Source: Flavobacterium sp. (GTDB lineage Bacteria; Bacteroidota; Bacteroidia; Flavobacteriales; Flavobacteriaceae). From it: a DNA stretch of 64,000 nucleotides. The notes below the pieces were generated by a model. The model searched no databases. It was not told the DNA's origin and saw only the letters and a program-made list of their open reading frames with translations. Positions 46,833 through 56,484 of this stretch are shown here, one piece after another (within the stretch, counting starts at the first letter, position 1; every line of letters begins with the position of its first letter). Made by a program: the position numbers and the translations under genes. The DNA is taken from contig NZ_JAHEBT010000053.1 of NCBI RefSeq assembly GCF_024642105.1, positions 310,001-374,000 on the forward strand. The letters run 5' to 3'.

Positions 46833-49217
46833 CTATTTAGTTCTTCTTTCTTCATCTTTATTACTAAATTCTCTTTTATCATCTTTAATTAACTTACCGA
46901 ATTTATAAAGCACGGAAAACCTAATCTTTTGACTGTCGGGGTAGTCAAATTTTTCTTGTATAATATTATTTACATTATTACTAAAAACAATTGCACTAGT
47001 TTTAAAAATGTCACTTATGCTTATAGCTAGCTGTAATCGTTTGTCACACAATTCTTTTCTCAATCCAGCGTCAAATTTATAGTAAGCAGTTGTTTTATAG
47101 CTGTTTGATATAGATGCTGATTGGTAAATAAAATTGATTTCAGCTTTTAATGTTTTTAATTTGTTCAGATTAAAACTATTGAAACTTGAAAAATATACAC
47201 TCCACATTTTAATCTGTGGAAGTGTTTCTTTCAAGATAGAATTTGTTTCAGAATAAGATATATCCAACCCATTATTACTTACCCATCCAGTAATTTTATT
47301 ATAGGTAAAATTTTCAGATAATCCATAAGTCATATTTGAGAAAAAATTATACGGAATCGTATATTGATAATTTAACAAATTGTCAGTAATTGTTATTTGA
47401 TCGATGCCTTTATTTATATAATTAAAGTACACTGAATTATATAAATTACCTTTTGTAAATGAGAACTCTAGATTGTTACTAAAATATGGTGATAGGTAAG
47501 GGTTTCCTACTGTATAATTTGTAGAGGTCGAGTAAATCCTGAACGGATTTAATAAATTATATGAAGGTCTTTCTATCCTTCTGCTGTAGTTCAATGAGAA
47601 TACTGCTTCTTTTAAAGTATTATATGTCCAATAAAAAGTGGGAAATAATTCTGTATAATTATTCTTATAGACGCTATTTTGTTCTATTAATGTACTTGTA
47701 TTATAAGTATTTTCTAATCTCAACCCTATTTGAATAGTCAACTTTTTTGACAATTCTTTACTTGCTGAAACATATAGTGCTTGATTATTTTCGTTGTAGA
47801 GAAAATGATTACTTTTATTGACATCCAACTTATATTGATTAGAAAGAATATCATAAAATAAGGTTTCATTATCATTTTTTGTAATAGATAACTTGCCCCC
47901 AAACGATAGCTTAGTCCAACTTAAAGGCACTGTAAAATCTATCTTTGATGAATAAATTTTAATATTTTGAATTCCGTTATTATAAGCTAGAAAAGAACGA
48001 TTAGGCTTTAACTCTTCGTTTGAAAAAAAGGTATTTGTATTAAAATTGTTATTATTAGAATAATCATAATTAAAATAATCAAAATCGAAGGATAAATTTC
48101 TGCCCAAAGTATCAAGTTTAGTAACACTATGAAAATTCAATGAAGTTGTTATTCTATGAATATTTTTTAATGATGATGTTTTTATTATTGAATCCAAGTT
48201 GTTTTTAACACTAATTTTAGATTCATTAGTAGATTTTATATCAGATAAATTTTCGTTTCTATTATATTCTAAACCGACAATTGTATTAGATTTTATTTTA
48301 TAATCTAATACAATTCTTTGTGAAATATTATCTCGTGAGTTTTTTACGTTATAAGTTTCATCCCATAAGTAATTAGGATAATAAATATTGTATTTCTGAA
48401 TTGGAACAACAATTCCTTTTGAAAAATCAAAATTTGAAATAATTGTTAGTTTATTTTTTTGGTAATTTATAACTCCTCCAAAACCATTTGTTCCTTTTAT
48501 TGCCTGAGTATATGATGTCTTTACATTTCCACTAAAATAATTTTTTTTTGCTTTTTTTAATACAATGTTTACCAAACCGCTATTTCCTTGGGCATCATAT
48601 TTTGCAGGAGGAGAGCTAATAACTTCTATTTTAGAAATATTATCAAAAGAAATATTTTTAAGTAAATTAGTTAAATCTTCCCCTGATAGTTGAATTAATC
48701 TATCATCAATCATAACTCCAATTGTCGATTTACCAGCAATTGATATTGAATTCTCCTGTATTATTAAGCCTGGTGTTGCTTTCAATGCATCAATTGCATC
48801 ACCACCAACTAGCGTGGAATATTCTGCATTAAAAACCAGCCTATCTACCTTTCTTTCTATGAGTTTCTTTTTACTTGTTACTACAACCTCATCTAATTGT
48901 TTTTTACTCACATCTGTTTTTAAAATACCTAAATCTAAATTTTTAGTCAAATTCATTTTTTGTCTCCATAAAATTTCCCCTAACTGTCTAACTTGTAAAA
49001 TATATTCTCCTTTTTCTATAATTGATAAAAATTCACCATTGATATTAGTCAATTCACTTTTTACTGCAATAGAGTCTTTAGTTAAAACAAGTAGTTCAAT
49101 AAGATTTAGAGGCTCATCTTTTTGATTCACAATTTTGCCTGTTAACTTTATTTGAGAAAACAAAGCAACTGGAATAAACATTAGTATTAGTATTACTAAA
49201 CGAGAAATTTTATTCAT
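46833..49217 (-). CDS. Outer-membrane beta-barrel (TonB receptor-like) protein of the RiPP locus
   Basis: ATG at 49217 gives 794 residues with a signal peptide (MNKISRLVILILMFIPVALFS). A carboxypeptidase-regulatory-like domain (about 22-95), a plug region (GKSTIGVMIDDRLIQLS, SPPAKYDAQGNSGLVNIVLK) and a large OMP_b-brl_3 barrel follow. It is the first gene of the minus-strand RiPP locus, 92 bases before the precursor. In the outer membrane it could release the exported peptide, take it back up or serve as a receptor. The specific role is not shown. Confidence 0.88.
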   Translation of the reverse strand: MNKISRLVILILMFIPVALFSQIKLTGKIVNQKDEPLNLIELLVLTKDSIAVKSELTNINGEFLSIIEKGEYILQVRQLGEILWRQKMNLTKNLDLGILKTDVSKKQLDEVVVTSKKKLIERKVDRLVFNAEYSTLVGGDAIDALKATPGLIIQENSISIAGKSTIGVMIDDRLIQLSGEDLTNLLKNISFDNISKIEVISSPPAKYDAQGNSGLVNIVLKKAKKNYFSGNVKTSYTQAIKGTNGFGGVINYQKNKLTIISNFDFSKGIVVPIQKYNIYYPNYLWDETYNVKNSRDNISQRIVLDYKIKSNTIVGLEYNRNENLSDIKSTNESKISVKNNLDSIIKTSSLKNIHRITTSLNFHSVTKLDTLGRNLSFDFDYFNYDYSNNNNFNTNTFFSNEELKPNRSFLAYNNGIQNIKIYSSKIDFTVPLSWTKLSFGGKLSITKNDNETLFYDILSNQYKLDVNKSNHFLYNENNQALYVSASKELSKKLTIQIGLRLENTYNTSTLIEQNSVYKNNYTELFPTFYWTYNTLKEAVFSLNYSRRIERPSYNLLNPFRIYSTSTNYTVGNPYLSPYFSNNLEFSFTKGNLYNSVYFNYINKGIDQITITDNLLNYQYTIPYNFFSNMTYGLSENFTYNKITGWVSNNGLDISYSETNSILKETLPQIKMWSVYFSSFNSFNLNKLKTLKAEINFIYQSASISNSYKTTAYYKFDAGLRKELCDKRLQLAISISDIFKTSAIVFSNNVNNIIQEKFDYPDSQKIRFSVLYKFGKLIKDDKREFSNKDEERRTK

Positions 49218-49320
49218 CAATTATTGAATTTTAAATATATTTATATGAAAAGCTAATTTTGAGGTATTGTGTTTTTATAAAAAATCTATTAAATAATTAA
49301 TAATATTATCTATAAATATT

Positions 49321-49336
49321 AGGTATAACTATACCT
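49321..49336. promoter_or_regulatory. Palindromic operator candidate upstream of the RiPP locus
   Basis: AGGTATA-AC-TATACCT is a perfect 7-bp inverted repeat with a 2-bp centre, about 100 bases upstream of the barrel gene start and not part of a terminator. It is a plausible site for the LuxR-type or LytTR regulator encoded next door. Confidence 0.5.
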
Positions 49337-49401
49337 GGCATGAATAAATAAAAATTACTCATACCGAAAATATAAATAAGAAATTGATTACGTATACAGC
49401 A

Positions 49402-49431
49402 AAAACAACCTTTAACAAAAAAGGTTGTTTT
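49402..49431 (-). terminator. Terminator of the LuxR-type regulator gene
   Basis: A 9-bp stem (49402-49410, 49423-49431) followed on the minus strand by T-rich sequence lies below the regulator gene at 49465. Confidence 0.75.
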
Positions 49432-49464
49432 TAAGTAAATCATGTTAAAATTTACTAGGTAAGT

Positions 49465-50130
49465 CTAAATAAATCCTTGCTTAATTGCTTCTTTTACCAG
49501 ACTAGAGTCATCAGTAACCTCAAAAGTTTTTTTCATTCTGATGATACGCTTTTGGATTGCGCTTGTTGTCAGAAAGATAACCCCTTCTAACTCTTTTATT
49601 TTAAACCCTTTCGATAAATACAAAAGAATTTGTCGATTGTAATCTTCAACCATCAACTCTTTTTTCCATATTTCATTAATACAATTTTTTACAGTATTAC
49701 TTAAATATGTGTTTCCATAAATTATCTCTATCACAGCTTGCTGTAATTTTTCAGGAGTAATATCGGTTTTTATTATAAACCCATCAGGCCTTACTTTCTT
49801 GTAAATTTCATATACAATAATAACTTCAGTATGAGCAGTAAGAATAATAACTTTACAATTAGGCATCTCTTTTCTAATAAAAATAGCCAAATCACTTCCA
49901 GACAGAATAGATTTTTCTTCGTAACTAGGTAACCCTTTATCGATTATAGCAATGTCAAAAAACTGTTTTTCTGAAATGCATCTTAAGATATTTTTGTAAG
50001 CTTCTTCACAATTATAAGCTTTAGTGAAAACAGGGTGATGTTCCCCGAAAGAGCCTCCAGTAAGAGAATTAACATATCCTTCTACAGTCATGGGGTGGTC
50101 ATCTACAACAAATACATTCATTACAAACAT
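49465..50130 (-). CDS. LuxR/NarL-type response regulator
   Basis: 221 residues (or 218 from an internal Met at 50121). The receiver domain has acidic residues in FVVDDHPM, the phosphoacceptor Asp in AIIDKGLP and a Lys in IIKTDITP. A C-terminal LuxR HTH follows (LYLSKGFKIKELEGVIFLTTSAIQKRI). It is probably phosphorylated by the histidine kinase at 51533-53566 and sits at the head of the RiPP locus in divergent orientation to the LytTR regulator. Confidence 0.88.
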   Translation of the reverse strand: MFVMNVFVVDDHPMTVEGYVNSLTGGSFGEHHPVFTKAYNCEEAYKNILRCISEKQFFDIAIIDKGLPSYEEKSILSGSDLAIFIRKEMPNCKVIILTAHTEVIIVYEIYKKVRPDGFIIKTDITPEKLQQAVIEIIYGNTYLSNTVKNCINEIWKKELMVEDYNRQILLYLSKGFKIKELEGVIFLTTSAIQKRIIRMKKTFEVTDDSSLVKEAIKQGFI

Positions 50131-50218
50131 TTTAACTTTAACAAAATATGTAGTTTTTCTACAAAAAAATAAATTAATTCTACTTTAAATTACAACTTAT
50201 AATTCTTAGTAAAATGAT

Positions 50219-50932
50219 ATGCGTTTTTCTTTTCTCATTATTGACAATAATACCATAACTATTAAGAAAACTTTAGAACTATTCGAAAATTTTCCCAATT
50301 ATTTTTGTGCTGGTGTTTTCAAAGATAATCAAACGGCCATAAATCAAATTATAAAATTAAAGCCGCAACTCATATTTATTGGAATTCCTTTTAAATCTAA
50401 TGAAGGAGATTTATCCTTTACAACTATTACAGAGCTATTCCAATATGTAGACACAATGCCATATTTCATAGGATTAACATCATCTCCTAATTATGCACTT
50501 GAGGCAATCCAATCAGGATTTTCCGACTATATTCTAAAACCATTAAACCTACACCAATTAGGGAAAAGTCTATTTAAATTTGAAAAAAGAAACCCTTCTA
50601 CATCTGTAGCTACTATTTGTATCAAATCTTATAGTGACTATCAATTTGTAGCATTACAGGACATCATTTACTTAAAGGCAGACAACAACACAACTGACAT
50701 CCAAATGCATAATGGGAAAATCGTAAATGCTTATAAAACATTAAAACATTTTGAAATTACCTTGCCATTTTACTTTTTAAGGATTCATAAAAGTTATATC
50801 GTCAACATTAATCATGTTTCACGAATTCATTTGAGCAAATCAAAATGTTATATGAATTATAATGAAATACTACCATTTTCTTTGAACTATAGAGATAACA
50901 TCGATGCTATAGTAAGAAAAATAAATATATAG
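50219..50932 (+). CDS. LytTR-type regulator with degenerate receiver
   Basis: 237 residues. The N-terminal half has a receiver fold (FLIIDNNTITIKKTLEL, YILKPLN with the conserved Lys). Where the phosphoacceptor Asp is expected (LIFIGIPF) there is Gly, and the acidic pocket is DN rather than DD. The C-terminal LytTR domain is complete (YQFVALQDIIYLKADNNTTDI ... FLRIHKSYIVNINHVSRI). It is likely to act independently of phosphorylation. Divergent from the LuxR-type regulator by 88 bases. Confidence 0.85.
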   Translation: MRFSFLIIDNNTITIKKTLELFENFPNYFCAGVFKDNQTAINQIIKLKPQLIFIGIPFKSNEGDLSFTTITELFQYVDTMPYFIGLTSSPNYALEAIQSGFSDYILKPLNLHQLGKSLFKFEKRNPSTSVATICIKSYSDYQFVALQDIIYLKADNNTTDIQMHNGKIVNAYKTLKHFEITLPFYFLRIHKSYIVNINHVSRIHLSKSKCYMNYNEILPFSLNYRDNIDAIVRKINI

Positions 50933-51268
50933 TTTTTCTAAATCTGAAAAAAATCTAGATTTAATTTCCATATTCTGTTAAACAATAGATTTCACCCTCT
51001 ACATATCCTATAAAACTATTGAAATAACGTTACTCACCAAAACCATCCTCTGATTTAATAATTTCTTGGCTTTTACTCGTTAATTTGTCATAGTTATAAT
51101 TAAACAGAAGCTTCTAAATAATTATTGAGGATGGGGAAAATCTGCTTTTAGAAGTTTCATTCTCGGTAATTTAGAACGGTCAATTCCCGACTTTTCTTAA
51201 AAAAAGGTACCCCAATTTAGGATGAGTACCAGTGTAAACTATTCCCTAATTTTTAAACATTTTTTTTT
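50933..51268. other. 336-bp non-coding region with an inverted repeat
   Basis: No ORF seen. A GGTAC/GTACC inverted repeat (51206-51230) lies about 40 bases upstream of the lipoprotein gene and may be a regulatory site. Confidence 0.4.
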
Positions 51269-51463
51269 ATGAAAAAGCTACTAATTGTTATGTGCTGTAT
51301 TTCAGCTATTACTCTAATGTCTTCATGTACCACGGATAGTATTGAAGATTTTAAAAACACAACTAATAAAAACATTTCAAAAGTTGTTATCGATTCGATT
51401 GGAAGACTAAATTCTATCGACCTTGGGATTGGAGATATCGATAAAGATAAAACCAAAACATAA
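51269..51463 (+). CDS. Small lipoprotein upstream of the histidine kinase
   Basis: 64 residues: signal and lipobox (ISAITLMSSC), then a short soluble tail (SIEDFKNTTNKNISKVV ... LGIGDIDKDK). It is followed by a terminator hairpin. Possibly a sensor partner or secreted signal of the neighbouring kinase; function unknown. Confidence 0.65.
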   Translation: MKKLLIVMCCISAITLMSSCTTDSIEDFKNTTNKNISKVVIDSIGRLNSIDLGIGDIDKDKTKT

Positions 51464-51479
51464 AAATCATAATAATTAA

Positions 51480-51518
51480 ACCAGACAATCAGTTTAAAAA
51501 ACATTTTGTCTGGTTTTT
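51480..51518 (+). terminator. Terminator after the small lipoprotein gene
   Basis: A 9-bp stem (ACCAGACAA at 51480-51488, TTGTCTGGT at 51506-51514) is followed by a T-rich run. It lies between the lipoprotein and the kinase gene, so readthrough is needed for joint expression. Confidence 0.75.
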
Positions 51519-51532
51519 AATCTTTATTTTTG

Positions 51533-53566
51533 ATGAGATTTATAAATTTCTTGAAAATGAAATTAGTGATTGTTATGTTGACCAGTTTATTACTACTACT
51601 GGTTTCTTGTAAGAAAAATAAAATTGAAAATGAAAAAAGCAGTGATGTATTAACCTTTTTTAAAAAAACCGAACAGAAACCTTTAAAAGCTGATATTGAA
51701 GAAAAATACTTAGATACATTATGTCAAAAACTACAAAAACAACACAATGATTCTATAACAAGAAATATATACTTTAAAATTGCTTTTAAATTTTACAATC
51801 TTAACTCACTTGACAAATATCTAAATTTATCCCGAAAAATTAATAGTTTATCTGTAAAGGATAACGATAGTTCGCATATAGCAAAATCACTATACTATAT
51901 AGGAGATTATTACGATGACAAGTCGAAATTAGACAGTGCTTTCAGTTACTATTCTCAATCTGAAAAAATATATAAAAAAATTAAGGATACATTAAACATA
52001 GGAAAAACAACACTTTATAAAGCAGGAATTCTATATGATGCAGGAAATTTCACAGAAAGCGAAATTGAGGCTGTCAAGGCTTTGAGATTACTTTCAAAAA
52101 TTCATAATACTAGATTAGTATATGAATGTTACAACTTGATTGCAATTTCATTAAAAGAGTTAAATAATTATAAAAAGGCTTTAGAATATTTTGGTTTAGC
52201 CTTAAAACAATTAGAACAACTAGAAAGAGAAAACTATTCTGAGCAGAAAATTATAAAATCAAGAATATCCTGTTATAATAATATGGGTGCAGTCTATGAA
52301 AGACTTAAAAATTATCAATCAGGAATCTATTTGTATAATAAAGGATTACAAACAAAAGATTTGAAGTTAAATTACCCAAAATTGTATGCTATGTTGTTGA
52401 ATAATCTCGGTTATTCAAAAATGAAATTAGGCATTAATAAAAATATTAAGAAATTATTGTTTGAGTCTTTAAGAATCAGAGATAGCCTCCAAATATTACC
52501 TGGTATTGTATCCAGTAAAATTAAAATTGGAGAATATTACCTAAATGAAAAAGATACCGTTAGAGCACTGAATTATATTAAAGAAGGATATATTTTATCT
52601 AAAAAAATTAATAGTAATTATGATATTTTATATTCTCTAAAATTATTAACTGAAAATGACTCTAAATACAAAACATTTTATTCTAATTTATACATTAAAG
52701 TTAATGATAGCATTCAAAATTTAGAAAGGAGAACTAGAAATAAATTTGCAAGAATTGCATACGAAACGGATCAAGTTGAAGAACAAAACGAGATATTATC
52801 AAAAAAGATTGTAGATGTATTTATAGGTTCGGGAATCATTGTTTTACTTCTAGGAGGCTTGCTATTAATATTTCGACTTAAATCTAAGAACCAAGAATTG
52901 ATTTTTATAAAGGAACAACAAGAATCAAATGAAAAAATTTATCAATTAATGCTGTTTCAACACTCTGAACAAGAACAAGCTCGTAATGAGGAAAGAAATC
53001 GGATTTCAATGGAATTACACGACGGTATAGTAAATAGCATTTTTACCACTCGTTTTAACTTAATGCAATTGGATTCTAAAGCAATAGCAAAAAAAAACCA
53101 ATTAGTTAATGAACTAGAGAAAGTAGAAAATGAAATTAGAAAGGTGTCTCACAATTTGCAACAAAATTTACTTTTTGAAGACAAAACATTGCCTGAAATT
53201 CTTGAAAATTTAATTGAGAGTCAAAAAAACGTATTCAACACAAAATTTTATTTATCTATTGATAAATATATTGATTGGTCATCAATCACAAATAATAACA
53301 AAATTCACATTTATCGAATAATCCAAGAAGCATTACAAAACAGCAATAAATATTCTAAAGCTGAAAAATGTTGTGTATTTATCTTTAAAACTGTAGATAC
53401 AATAACTATCAGAATCTGGGATAATGGTATTGGGTTTAACTTAAAAAAAATAAAACAAGGTAATGGTTTAAAAAACATCCGAGAAAGAGCAAAAGCAATA
53501 AATGGGATGTGCAGATTTTATTCAAATGAAGTTAAAGGGACTACAATAGAAATTGTCTTCAAATAA
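51533..53566 (+). CDS. TPR-containing HisKA_3 sensor histidine kinase
   Basis: About 677 residues (ATG 51533; another Met at 51557 also leaves the lipobox-like SLLLLLVSCKK). The N-terminal periplasmic part has TPR repeats (about 90-370), followed by one membrane helix (VDVFIGSGIIVLLLGGLLLIF), a coiled coil, the HisKA_3 H-box (RISMELHDGIVNSIF) and an HATPase_c domain (NNNKIHIYRIIQEALQNSNKYS, WDNGIGFN). The kinase likely phosphorylates the LuxR-type regulator at 49465 in response to an envelope signal. Confidence 0.9.
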   Translation: MRFINFLKMKLVIVMLTSLLLLLVSCKKNKIENEKSSDVLTFFKKTEQKPLKADIEEKYLDTLCQKLQKQHNDSITRNIYFKIAFKFYNLNSLDKYLNLSRKINSLSVKDNDSSHIAKSLYYIGDYYDDKSKLDSAFSYYSQSEKIYKKIKDTLNIGKTTLYKAGILYDAGNFTESEIEAVKALRLLSKIHNTRLVYECYNLIAISLKELNNYKKALEYFGLALKQLEQLERENYSEQKIIKSRISCYNNMGAVYERLKNYQSGIYLYNKGLQTKDLKLNYPKLYAMLLNNLGYSKMKLGINKNIKKLLFESLRIRDSLQILPGIVSSKIKIGEYYLNEKDTVRALNYIKEGYILSKKINSNYDILYSLKLLTENDSKYKTFYSNLYIKVNDSIQNLERRTRNKFARIAYETDQVEEQNEILSKKIVDVFIGSGIIVLLLGGLLLIFRLKSKNQELIFIKEQQESNEKIYQLMLFQHSEQEQARNEERNRISMELHDGIVNSIFTTRFNLMQLDSKAIAKKNQLVNELEKVENEIRKVSHNLQQNLLFEDKTLPEILENLIESQKNVFNTKFYLSIDKYIDWSSITNNNKIHIYRIIQEALQNSNKYSKAEKCCVFIFKTVDTITIRIWDNGIGFNLKKIKQGNGLKNIRERAKAINGMCRFYSNEVKGTTIEIVFK

Positions 53567-53946
53567 TTGCTTAATATACCTAACTACAAATTTTATAGTT
53601 TACATAAATAATTTTAAAAAACAACCTCAATTAGACTCATATCTCTTGAGTAAATTCTTTATAAATACTCTTCTACACTATTCCATATTCATTTTTGAAG
53701 TTATCAAATAATTAAATTATTTTTATTTTTTTAACATATTTTACAATTAAACTACATCCTTTGTTAAATGTTAAAAAATAAAATCAATTACTTGATATTA
53801 TTGCTCTTAAATTTGATTATAAATTTATATTACTCTATTTCTAAAATTAAACTGTCATCTATTAACAAAAGACTTTGACTGACTAAACATTGAAATAATT
53901 TTAAAATAAAATCAAAATTTAAATCAAACTAAAGATTTTATACCAA
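53567..53946. other. 380-bp AT-rich non-coding region
   Basis: Between the kinase and the OLD-family nuclease gene. AT-rich with no ORF or strong hairpin seen; it presumably contains the promoter of the nuclease gene. Confidence 0.4.
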
Positions 53947-55626
53947 ATGAAATTACACAAATTAATAATTGAAAATTTTAGAGGCCTAAAAGGAAATCAA
54001 AACATAATAGAGTTTTGCGATTCTAATATTATTTTTTTAATTGGTCAGAATAATGTTGGTAAATCAACTTTTTTAAGAGCTTATGAATTTTTTGTTAATT
54101 CTTCTCAAAAAGCAAATCAGGAAGATTTTTATGATTACAATACTAATTTCCCAATAATAATTGAAGGATGGTTTTATAAAGAAGAAGAGGATGAGGGAGA
54201 TATTAGCTTGCAAGGTACCGGAAAAACTAAAGAACCTGACTGGGTCAATAAATGGGTAGATAATAATAACATCGTTAAAGTACGGAAAAAATGGTCTGAA
54301 TCTGGCGGGAATTTTGAAAAAGAAACCTTTTCTCCTCATGAGAATGAATGGATTCCAAACGGATTTGGAGGTATGGATACTTTATTCACAAAATATACTC
54401 CAACTCCAATTGCAATAAATGCAATGGAAACTTCAAATTCTCTTGAAGAAAAAGTAAATAAATTAATTCAGGATGATTTTTTAAAAAAAATTAAGTTAGA
54501 GTATGGAGAACTTTGTGATGAAATAACTTCTAAAATTAAAGAACTCCAATCGAATATTATTAGTTCGGAAACTGTTGAAAAATATAATGAAGATTTAAAT
54601 GAGAATTTTCAAAAAATATTTTCAAATTTAACTTTAAAAATTCAGGCTAATAAAGAAGAAAATATTAAAATTGAAGATGCGTTTAAGAAAAATCACACAG
54701 TTACAGTAGAGAAAAATAATTCTACTCGAAAAGAAAGTTTTTTGCAAAATGGGCATGGGGTTATACGACAGGCTCTATATAATTTTATGACATTTCTTAA
54801 ACAAAATAGAACAGGAATTAAAAAAGAATATATAATTCTTTACGAAGAACCGGAATTATTTCTACATCCTAAAGTAGCTTTCAAGTTAAGAGAAAGCCTA
54901 TATGAACTTGCAGAGAATAGTCCATATCAAATTCTTTGTGCTACGCATTCGCCTTTAATGATTGATATTTCAAAACCACACTCTTCATTGTTAAGAGTTA
55001 CAAAAGATGATAATGAAAATTCATTTACATTTCAAGTAGGTCAAAATTTGTTTGCTAAAGATGAAGACCAAAAGCAGCGAGTTCAAATGATTAATCGTTT
55101 CAATCCTCATATTTGTGAATCTTTTTATGTAGATAAAGTATTATTAGTAGAAGGAGACACCGAAACAATTGTCTATCGAGATTTGCTAAATAGATTTTAC
55201 CCTGATAAAGAAGTATTTGTATTAAATACTGGCTCCAAAAACAACATTCCTTTCTTTCAAGAGGTACTTACTGCATTTCACATCGAACACTATATTATAC
55301 ATGATATTGACAATGAGTTCAGTGTAAATAATAATAGAAATCCAGCTTGGACTTTAAACCAAATAATTTGGGATAATGTTATTAAATCAAATTCAATTAA
55401 AAATGGATTGTCTAGAAGATATTTACACAACACAGATTTTGAAACAGCACATGGAATAAAATTATCAAATGGAAAAGATAAACCTTTAAAATCCTATCAA
55501 TTTGTTAGTAGAATAGACGGCACTGAACCAAAACCAAATTGTTTAAAATGGTTAGACGATATTTTAGGTAAAAAAGAAATACTTCATGATATGGAATATA
55601 TTCTAGGGAACCTACCTAATAATTGA
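53947..55626 (+). CDS. OLD-family ATP-dependent nuclease
   Basis: 559 residues. The N-terminal ABC/AAA ATPase has Walker A GQNNVGKSTF, a signature-like NGHGVIRQAL region, Walker B YEEPELFLHP and the H-loop ATHSPLM. A C-terminal TOPRIM domain has LLVEGDTETIVYRDLL and the acidic HDIDNEF motif. OLD proteins act in phage exclusion as ATP-controlled nucleases. No GajB-like UvrD helicase gene is adjacent, so this is either a single-gene OLD system or the remaining half of a defence pair. It lies in a region with other defence genes. Confidence 0.85.
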   Translation: MKLHKLIIENFRGLKGNQNIIEFCDSNIIFLIGQNNVGKSTFLRAYEFFVNSSQKANQEDFYDYNTNFPIIIEGWFYKEEEDEGDISLQGTGKTKEPDWVNKWVDNNNIVKVRKKWSESGGNFEKETFSPHENEWIPNGFGGMDTLFTKYTPTPIAINAMETSNSLEEKVNKLIQDDFLKKIKLEYGELCDEITSKIKELQSNIISSETVEKYNEDLNENFQKIFSNLTLKIQANKEENIKIEDAFKKNHTVTVEKNNSTRKESFLQNGHGVIRQALYNFMTFLKQNRTGIKKEYIILYEEPELFLHPKVAFKLRESLYELAENSPYQILCATHSPLMIDISKPHSSLLRVTKDDNENSFTFQVGQNLFAKDEDQKQRVQMINRFNPHICESFYVDKVLLVEGDTETIVYRDLLNRFYPDKEVFVLNTGSKNNIPFFQEVLTAFHIEHYIIHDIDNEFSVNNNRNPAWTLNQIIWDNVIKSNSIKNGLSRRYLHNTDFETAHGIKLSNGKDKPLKSYQFVSRIDGTEPKPNCLKWLDDILGKKEILHDMEYILGNLPNN

Positions 55627-56150
55627 ATTAAATGATGAATAAAAATTATTTCAAAATTAAAATCTATTATCAAAACGCCCTTTCTTAAATAGGTATTCAT
55701 AAAACAATCTATTTTTTAAGCATTATATTTATTCAGAAATATCTTTAAAGATAGCTTAGACTAGTTTTACAACATTTGTATAAATTGCGATGTTGGCACT
55801 TAAATTAAAAGTAATTACTTCCAACTAAAAACTGAAAAAAAATTCATAAAATGTGTGTTAATTATATATAAGTAAAAGTAATAACACAGTAGTGCTTTAT
55901 ATTATAGATTTAATGGAAATATTAAGAATATAAGCTCAGTTTTGTCTATTTTAAGTTAAAACAAATATTCCCTTTAACTATAAAAACAAAAGTTAAACTC
56001 CAAATCAAATTAGAAGATAATATATGTGATTATAAATTTGGATTGATATAAACATACTTAATCGACTATTAAGTTTAAACATCAAGATGGCATCAAAAAT
56101 ACTTAATTAAAAATATTATCAGGAAGTGTGAAATACAATCTAATAACAAA
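55627..56150. other. 524-bp non-coding region
   Basis: AT-rich, no ORF I support, no tRNA-like structure. It may include the promoter of the interrupted ATPase at 56151. Confidence 0.4.
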
Positions 56151-56366
56151 ATGAAAAATATAAGAATAATAAGAGCAGAGATTAATGGAGATGTGTTTCC
56201 AATTTCACTAAAAGAGACAAAAAATCCTGAAAAAAATTTTTATACTATTGTAATTGGTAATAATGCAGCTGGAAAAAGTCGCCTACTTGTAAATATTCTT
56301 AATAATTTACGACAAGTTAGTAGGTCGTGTATCAAAGTTAGTGATGATACAAATTTCACAATTTAA
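56151..56366 (+). pseudogene. N-terminal fragment of an AAA-type ATPase
   Basis: 71 residues that start like SMC/OLD-related ATPases: IRIIRAEINGDVFPISL, then Walker A GNNAAGKSRLL. It ends in a stop soon after, and the rest of the domain is absent; the transposase relic follows. It is a truncated defence-type ATPase. A Walker A without Walker B cannot work. Confidence 0.65.
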
Positions 56367-56484
56367 CATGTTGATAATCAATATTTAAATTGATTTATTT
56401 CAAACAAGGGGAGACTATATGTCTCTCTTTTTTTATTTTTTATTGTCTCTTAAAAACGCTAAAAATGGCTTTTTATACGTCCTC

